Shown: positions 52,567 to 57,337 of the stretch, one piece after another
Numbering within the stretch: the first letter of the stretch is position 1
Layout: each line of letters begins with the position of its first letter
Source of the DNA: Allotamlana fucoidanivorans
GTDB lineage: Bacteria > Bacteroidota > Bacteroidia > Flavobacteriales > Flavobacteriaceae
NCBI RefSeq assembly: GCF_006265225.1
Contig: NZ_VDCS01000017.1
Coordinates: forward strand, 1-57,337
DNA: 57,337 nucleotides
Direction of reading: 5' to 3'
Program-made: the position numbers and the translations under genes
Notes under the pieces: generated by a model
Database searches by the model: none
What the model saw: the letters and a program-made list of their open reading frames with translations, nothing else
What the model was told of the DNA's origin: nothing

Positions 52567-54633
52567 TTAATTGTTTAAATTTTGTAAATAATAATCATAA
52601 ATGGCGTATTGTGATCTTACTTTTTCGTTATCATTCTTTCTATATCTATTTTCTTGTGTGTCGTCTAAAATTCTTGCCTTTACATTGTCATTCCAAGAAA
52701 TATTGAAGGTATCAATGATTTCCTTTTTAATGTCTTCATCATAAATAGGGCAACTCACTTCTACCCTATTATAAATATTTCGCGTCATCCAATCAGCACT
52801 TGAAATATACAATTTAGAGTTACCATTATTTCCAAAAATATAAATTCTGGAGTGTTCTAAAAATTTATCTACCACACTGATTACCTCAATGTTTTCACTC
52901 ATACCTTTTACACCAGGAATTAAACAACAGAGTCCGCGAACTATCATTTGTATTTTTACACCTGCCCTACTCGCTTCATATAATTTATCAATCATAGGAT
53001 AGCAAGAGATACTATTCATTTTTAATCTGATAATACCTTCCTTACCGTTTTTAACTTGTTCAATTTCGTTATCTATAAGTTTAAAGATGGTCTTTTCTGT
53101 ATAATGCGGGGAAACAATTAAATGTTTATATGTATGTATCTTATAATTAGCCTCAAAGAATTCAAATATCTTACTGACATCTTTTAAAATCTTTTGATTG
53201 GATGTAAAAAGCGTATGATCTGTATATATCTTGGCTGTTGATTCGTTAAAGTTCCCTGTACTTATAAAACCATAGCGTTTTAGTTTTTTACCCTGTTCTC
53301 TTTCAATAACACACATTTTACTATGTACTTTAAGGCCAGCAACTCCAAATATTAAATTAACGCCTTCTTCCTCCATTTGCTGTGCATAATCAATATTAGC
53401 CTGTTCATCAAACCGAGCTCTGAGTTCTATAGAAACCGTAACAGACTTTCCATTTATGGCTGCGTTTATTAAAGAGCTGGCTATATGAGATATTTCGGCT
53501 AAGCGGTAGATGGTGATTTTTATGGTTCTTACTTTAGGATCTAAGGCTGCTTCACGCAAAAACTTAACTACATATGAAAATGTTTGGTAAGGTGCATAAA
53601 GTAAATAATCTTTCTTTGCTATAGCTTTAAAGATACTATCCTGTAAACTTAATCCTTTTACGGGTAAGGCTTCAATTTTCTTATACATTAAATCGGTTCT
53701 TCCTAAACTAGGAAACCCCATATAATCTCGTCTATTATGGTATCGTCCGCCAGGAATGACACTATCTGTATCATCAATTCCCATTTTAGACATTAAATAC
53801 TGTAGGGTATCATCATGAATAGTTTTGTCATATACAAACCGAACGGGTTCTCCTACTTCCCTATGTTTTACACTGTCGGATATTTTCTCAATAAAACTTT
53901 TACTTAAATCACTTTCAAAATCTAACTCGCCATCACGCGTAATTTTGATCATATGTGCTGAAATGGCTGTGTAATCAAAAATATTAAAGATATCACCTAA
54001 ACAATATCGTAATAAATCGTCTATGATTATAATGTAATCCTTTGAGTTTTGCTTGGGTAATACAACAAATCGATTTATGGACTTAGGAATTTCAATTAAT
54101 GCAAACTGTTTTTTGTTATGAGGCATCAGCATTTTAACCGCCAAATATGCTGCACTATCTTTTAAGTTTGGTAATACAACATCATCATTTAAAATAATGG
54201 TCACTAACGCAGGACTTACCTTTTTAAAAAAATATTCTTTTATGAAATCATGTTGTTGGTGATTAATCTGTGTTTCATCAATAATATTGATGTTTTCCTG
54301 ACACAACTCGTCCTTTATGTCATTTAAAATCTCAGAGCTTTCGCTCTGTTGATCAATAACTATTTGTGTTATAATCTCTAATAATTCTTTTGCTCCAATA
54401 CCTCCTAGCTGATTTTTCCCGGCTCGGCCAGCCTCTACTATACGCTTTACAGTGGCATAACGCACCTTAAAAAACTCATCAAGATTATTTGAAAATATGC
54501 CTAAAAAACGTAATCTTTCGATTAATGGAACACTCTCATCCTGTGCCTCTTGTAAAACTCGAGCATTAAATTGAAGCCAGCTTATTTCTCTATTTATATA
54601 ACTATTATTTGTTGCAATATCAGGTTTGGTCAT
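52567..54633 (-). CDS. ppk1: Polyphosphate kinase 1
   Basis: A 688-residue enzyme that reversibly makes polyphosphate from ATP. It has the N-terminal INREISWLQFNARVLQEA, the PLD-like active-site motif GLKVHSKM with the phosphorylated His at about 437, the STGNFNESTA motif and a second PLD-like part near the C-terminus. Length is normal. It is the first gene of ppk1-ppx. Confidence 0.94.
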   Translation of the reverse strand: MTKPDIATNNSYINREISWLQFNARVLQEAQDESVPLIERLRFLGIFSNNLDEFFKVRYATVKRIVEAGRAGKNQLGGIGAKELLEIITQIVIDQQSESSEILNDIKDELCQENINIIDETQINHQQHDFIKEYFFKKVSPALVTIILNDDVVLPNLKDSAAYLAVKMLMPHNKKQFALIEIPKSINRFVVLPKQNSKDYIIIIDDLLRYCLGDIFNIFDYTAISAHMIKITRDGELDFESDLSKSFIEKISDSVKHREVGEPVRFVYDKTIHDDTLQYLMSKMGIDDTDSVIPGGRYHNRRDYMGFPSLGRTDLMYKKIEALPVKGLSLQDSIFKAIAKKDYLLYAPYQTFSYVVKFLREAALDPKVRTIKITIYRLAEISHIASSLINAAINGKSVTVSIELRARFDEQANIDYAQQMEEEGVNLIFGVAGLKVHSKMCVIEREQGKKLKRYGFISTGNFNESTAKIYTDHTLFTSNQKILKDVSKIFEFFEANYKIHTYKHLIVSPHYTEKTIFKLIDNEIEQVKNGKEGIIRLKMNSISCYPMIDKLYEASRAGVKIQMIVRGLCCLIPGVKGMSENIEVISVVDKFLEHSRIYIFGNNGNSKLYISSADWMTRNIYNRVEVSCPIYDEDIKKEIIDTFNISWNDNVKARILDDTQENRYRKNDNEKVRSQYAIYDYYLQNLNN

Positions 54634-54834
54634 TTAATGACTATTAACGTTAATAACTAAACAAATATATTCTATTTGAGATAAATATTTAGGCTTAAAC
54701 AATATGAAATTATTATCAATTTAAAATACAATCTAAAATCAAAGGGCTTATCATAAACCACACAACTCTGGTTTAATTATCTTAAATAGATTCTGTATTT
54801 GTATACCTATTGCGTTCAAATAATCATAGCTTTT

Positions 54835-55320
54835 TTATTTTAAATCTTTAGGAAATAAGGTTTTTATTGTTTTACCCAGTTTTAATGTGTTCCAAGTTTC
54901 AATATCAAACTGAAAAATAACCACACCACATGTAGGCACATTTTCTATATAAATACTACCATAAGTATTTGCAAAATGCGTTATAGCGTGATTATGACCA
55001 AATACCATAAGTTCATCAACAGAATCATCTGTTTCCTGAATAACTTTTACTAAACTCTCTCCTGAAAAATCATATAAATCATAATCATAGCTTACAATGT
55101 TTTTATTAACAGGGAGATTCTCAATAAAAAACTCTGCTGTTGTTTTAGCCCTTACAGCATCACTTGATATAAGCTTATCTACCTTTAATTTACTCATTTT
55201 TAAAACCTTTGAAACCAGATCAGCATCATTAAAACCTCGATTATTTAAAGGTCTTTCATGGTCAATCACATCAAATTCCCATGATGATTTAGCGTGTCTT
55301 ACTAAAATTAATGTTTTCAT
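54835..55320 (-). CDS. SixA-like histidine phosphatase
   Basis: A 161-residue phosphohistidine phosphatase family protein. The catalytic His is in LVRHAKSSWE (residues about 6-15) and the second one in MVFGHNHAITHF. SixA acts on phosphotransfer proteins in E. coli; the target here is unknown. It stands 200 bases before ppk1 on the same strand, so a link to polyphosphate metabolism is possible but unproven. An inverted repeat 20-55 bases upstream may be a regulatory site. Confidence 0.9.
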   Translation of the reverse strand: MKTLILVRHAKSSWEFDVIDHERPLNNRGFNDADLVSKVLKMSKLKVDKLISSDAVRAKTTAEFFIENLPVNKNIVSYDYDLYDFSGESLVKVIQETDDSVDELMVFGHNHAITHFANTYGSIYIENVPTCGVVIFQFDIETWNTLKLGKTIKTLFPKDLK

Positions 55321-55339
55321 AAATATCGATTAAACGCAT

Positions 55340-55375
55340 TTTTTATCGACAAAAAGTTGTTTTATTCGATAAAAA
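55340..55375. promoter_or_regulatory. Inverted repeat upstream of the SixA-like gene
   Basis: TTTTTATCGA (55340-55349) and TCGATAAAAA (55366-55375) are exact inverted repeats around 16 bases, 20-55 bases before the minus-strand ATG. This is a typical operator arrangement, but which protein binds is unknown. Confidence 0.45.
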
Positions 55376-55781
55376 TGAAGTTATTTGTTGAATAAATTTA
55401 GTTAGAAAACCAATACTATAGTCAATGAATAACCAAAAATTAACATTTGTGCAAAGCAGAACAGGATAATATTTTAACGCTTTTTAAAAGAGAGAACTCT
55501 AATAACCTGACTCTTAATCGAGTTTATAAGCTATTTAACATTTTTTTTTGAAGAAAAATAACCTTATGAGTTCATTTGTTATACCTACAATTTAAAAAGT
55601 TTAAAATTATGACCCCAAATCTAATGACATCTTTCAATGGTCCGTTGGCTCCCAACGGAATAAAGTTTTCAGTTTTTCCCTTACAAACTATTACTTATTG
55701 TTAATAACATTAGAGGCTACTAAGTGACTAATATTAGTTCTTAGTGTCAACTATATTATAAAGTTTCTAACCTTTAGGCTT
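55376..55781. other. Intergenic region before the large adhesin-type gene
   Basis: No gene seen. At 55641-55659 an 8-bp perfect hairpin, TCCGTTGG with CCAACGGA around CTC, probably lies in the 5' leader of the next gene; there is no directly following T-run. No exact TAnnTTTG box is seen. Confidence 0.5.
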
Positions 55782-57337
55782 ATGAAAACAATTACCCTAA
55801 ATCTAACTCCGAAAGCAACTATACAAATAAAACAAGTTTTGTTTGTAATTGTTTTTCTTTTTTTGAGTATTTCTCAAGCACATGCTGATTGTACTGTAAA
55901 CTCATCAACAGATTTAAATAATGATGGAGAAATAACAGGACAAGAACTCGTTACTTGGATTGGAAATACTGGTTGTACAGGTACTATAACTATCCCTAAT
56001 GGAATAGATATAATTTTATATTCTACTACCATAATACCTAATACTATTAACCGTATAATTATTCAAGATGGGGCTCATATTTTATGGGATCAAAATAACG
56101 TTGACTTAATTTTAGCCGAGAATACTGCCATAGTCATTGAAGATACTGCTGATACAGATGACCAAACAGGCGCTATTGGTTCTACGGGAAACAATTGTAG
56201 TAACACCAAAAGATTAATTATTGGTGCTATTGAATACTCTGCTTGTAGTGGAGTCGGAAATGTATGTGTTACTTTTTCTGAAGTTATTGAACAAGGAGGA
56301 ACTATTCAATTAGATCCTGATTTTGATGTAATTAGTGGTACAGGAAATGAAGTTTGTAATGAACCCTTAGATATTGAAATTGAACTGAATGGTTTTGTTG
56401 ATGGCATCCCAACCTATAGTTGGGAACAAATTTCTGGTCCTGGAACTATAACATTTTCGCCCGATGACTCAGCTATTACAACGATTACTGCTAGTGTACC
56501 TGGGGACTATATTTTAAGAATCAATGTAAGAGTACCTTTAAGTCAAGATTGCTTAAACACCTATGTTGATGTTTATTCTGATATCCCTATTACTTTTAGA
56601 GATGGTGTTACAGCATCCACGTTATCAACCTCACCTGGAGCTGGTGGTTCGTGTAATCTACTGGTAGATTTTACCAGTAATACTAGTAACGGAGGACCTA
56701 ACACTACATATTTGTGGGATTTTGGCGATGGTGGTAATACCAGTACAGAAGCAAACCCAAGCCATTTGTACGCAACAGGAGGAACTTACACAGTAACCTT
56801 GACTGTTACAGACCCAGACGGGATTTCACCCTGCAATATTAGTTCCGCATCAGAACAATTAGTTATAAGTGATACCCCTCCTTCAATAACAGGCTCTGTA
56901 ATCACAACTATTGAAGGCTGTTCTGCTAGTGATGCTCCAATAGCAGAAACAACTGTTGCAGCTTTAGAAGCTTTAGGCTTTATAATTAGTGATGACGCAA
57001 CTAACAACGTTAATTTAATTGTTAGTAGTTCAGATAATGTATCTGGAACATGCCCAATTGTAATATCTAGAACATACACTATAGAAGACGATTGTGGTAA
57101 CCAGTCACAAGCCACACAAATTATAAATGTAGATGATGATACCCCGCCTACCATATCGGGAACTATTGCTGAGTCTACCGTGGAAGGATGTCTAGCTACT
57201 GATGCCACAGCACCAGTTAACACCGTAGCCGCTCTTGAAGCCCTCGGACTTTCTATTGCGGATGCCTGTACCAATGATACTGATTTAATAGTAACTAGCT
57301 CTGATAGTGCCTCTGGTACCTGTCCTATTGTCGTTAC
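55782..57337 (+). CDS. Large secreted PKD/repeat protein, cut by right window edge
   Basis: The frame is open for 518 codons and continues past the edge. A signal peptide ends at AHA (residue 35). Residues 44-55 have a canonical EF-hand/dockerin-like calcium loop (D-L-N-N-D-G-E-I-T-G-Q-E). A poorly recognised beta region follows to about 285, then a PKD domain with YLWDFGDGGNT (about 310). From residue 364 a repeat with period 89 residues begins (DTPPSITGS, and again DTPPTISGT at 453), each with conserved Cys and TVAALEALG. Such proteins are usually cell-surface adhesins exported by the type IX system, but the sorting domain lies beyond the window. Function is not known. Confidence 0.85.
   Translation, partial: MKTITLNLTPKATIQIKQVLFVIVFLFLSISQAHADCTVNSSTDLNNDGEITGQELVTWIGNTGCTGTITIPNGIDIILYSTTIIPNTINRIIIQDGAHILWDQNNVDLILAENTAIVIEDTADTDDQTGAIGSTGNNCSNTKRLIIGAIEYSACSGVGNVCVTFSEVIEQGGTIQLDPDFDVISGTGNEVCNEPLDIEIELNGFVDGIPTYSWEQISGPGTITFSPDDSAITTITASVPGDYILRINVRVPLSQDCLNTYVDVYSDIPITFRDGVTASTLSTSPGAGGSCNLLVDFTSNTSNGGPNTTYLWDFGDGGNTSTEANPSHLYATGGTYTVTLTVTDPDGISPCNISSASEQLVISDTPPSITGSVITTIEGCSASDAPIAETTVAALEALGFIISDDATNNVNLIVSSSDNVSGTCPIVISRTYTIEDDCGNQSQATQIINVDDDTPPTISGTIAESTVEGCLATDATAPVNTVAALEALGLSIADACTNDTDLIVTSSDSASGTCPIVV

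Noticed and set aside
56786-57274. Minus-strand 162-codon frame opposite the adhesin repeats
   Set aside because: It arises from the codon bias of the Thr/Ser-rich repeats read backwards; the plus frame has signal peptide, PKD domain and repeats.
1-57337. CRISPR array, rRNA or tRNA genes
   Set aside because: Looked for in all gaps; no regularly spaced repeats and no rRNA- or tRNA-like sequences were seen.

Overview
The window is AT-rich chromosomal DNA from a marine-type Flavobacteriaceae bacterium (phylum Bacteroidota). This rests on gene content and style: many short lipoproteins with lipobox signals, a fused alpha/beta 2-oxoacid dehydrogenase E1, DnaX without its zinc module, a fused aspartate kinase/homoserine dehydrogenase heading thrABC, a Bacteroidota-type KdnB, weak or absent Shine-Dalgarno sites, and promoters of the TTG/TTTG - spacer - TAnnTTTG kind typical of the Bacteroidota primary sigma factor. 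The genus cannot be fixed from the sequence alone.

Region 1 (1-2657) is accessory. The left edge cuts an IS3-type insertion sequence (start of OrfA on the minus strand). Its terminal 15 bases recur in the same orientation at 2492-2506, bracketing about 2.4 kb with two unfamiliar genes: the apparent C-terminal remainder of a larger protein and an AlbA_2 (Schlafen-type) protein. It looks like a broken defence-like or other accessory module.

Region 2 (2658-15850) is core and envelope: an agmatine-deiminase family enzyme, an intradiol-dioxygenase-like protein without its iron ligands, a DUF4251 lipoprotein, a GT9 glycosyltransferase, two overlapping EamA exporters, an SF2 helicase, an aldo/keto reductase, a secreted protein, a 600-base stretch with two possible micro-genes and a perfect hairpin, a lone ExbD, a 3D-domain lipoprotein and the E1 fusion enzyme.

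Region 3 (15992-23037) has a five-gene plus-strand operon (2-oxoglutarate-type oxygenase, SUI1/eIF1-like factor, DUF1835 protein, nucleoside phosphorylase, a substrate-binding-like protein with no signal peptide), then a TlpA-like lipoprotein facing the fused NAD(P)HX epimerase/dehydratase across a strong terminator.

Region 4 (23163-28197) is the threonine operon thrA-thrB-thrC. It is preceded by a promoter-like box and a 35-codon leader peptide with five Thr codons in a seven-codon block, followed by competing RNA hairpins: a probable transcription attenuator. A strong terminator ends the operon.

Region 5 (28220-37000): two outer-membrane proteins, gcvT, an RmlD-like protein, pterin dehydratase, YebC with a near-perfect promoter, a Gfo/Idh/MocA oxidoreductase, a ThuA lipoprotein and a NYN-domain RNase-like protein.

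Region 6 (37123-44250): a two-DTG aspartyl protease with PDZ, then a minus-strand Kdo/lipid cluster (acyltransferase, KdnB-like Kdo 8-oxidase, a CAT-fold acetyltransferase, a HAD phosphatase, KdsB), DUF4126 and a RecD-like helicase.

Region 7 (44306-55320): a membrane protein, DUF3822 and rsmD in a tight operon; RNase P RNA on the minus strand; dnaX, a lipoprotein and miaE; then ppx-ppk1 and a SixA-like phosphatase. The right edge enters a large secreted PKD/repeat protein that is cut off. No tRNA, rRNA or CRISPR array was seen.
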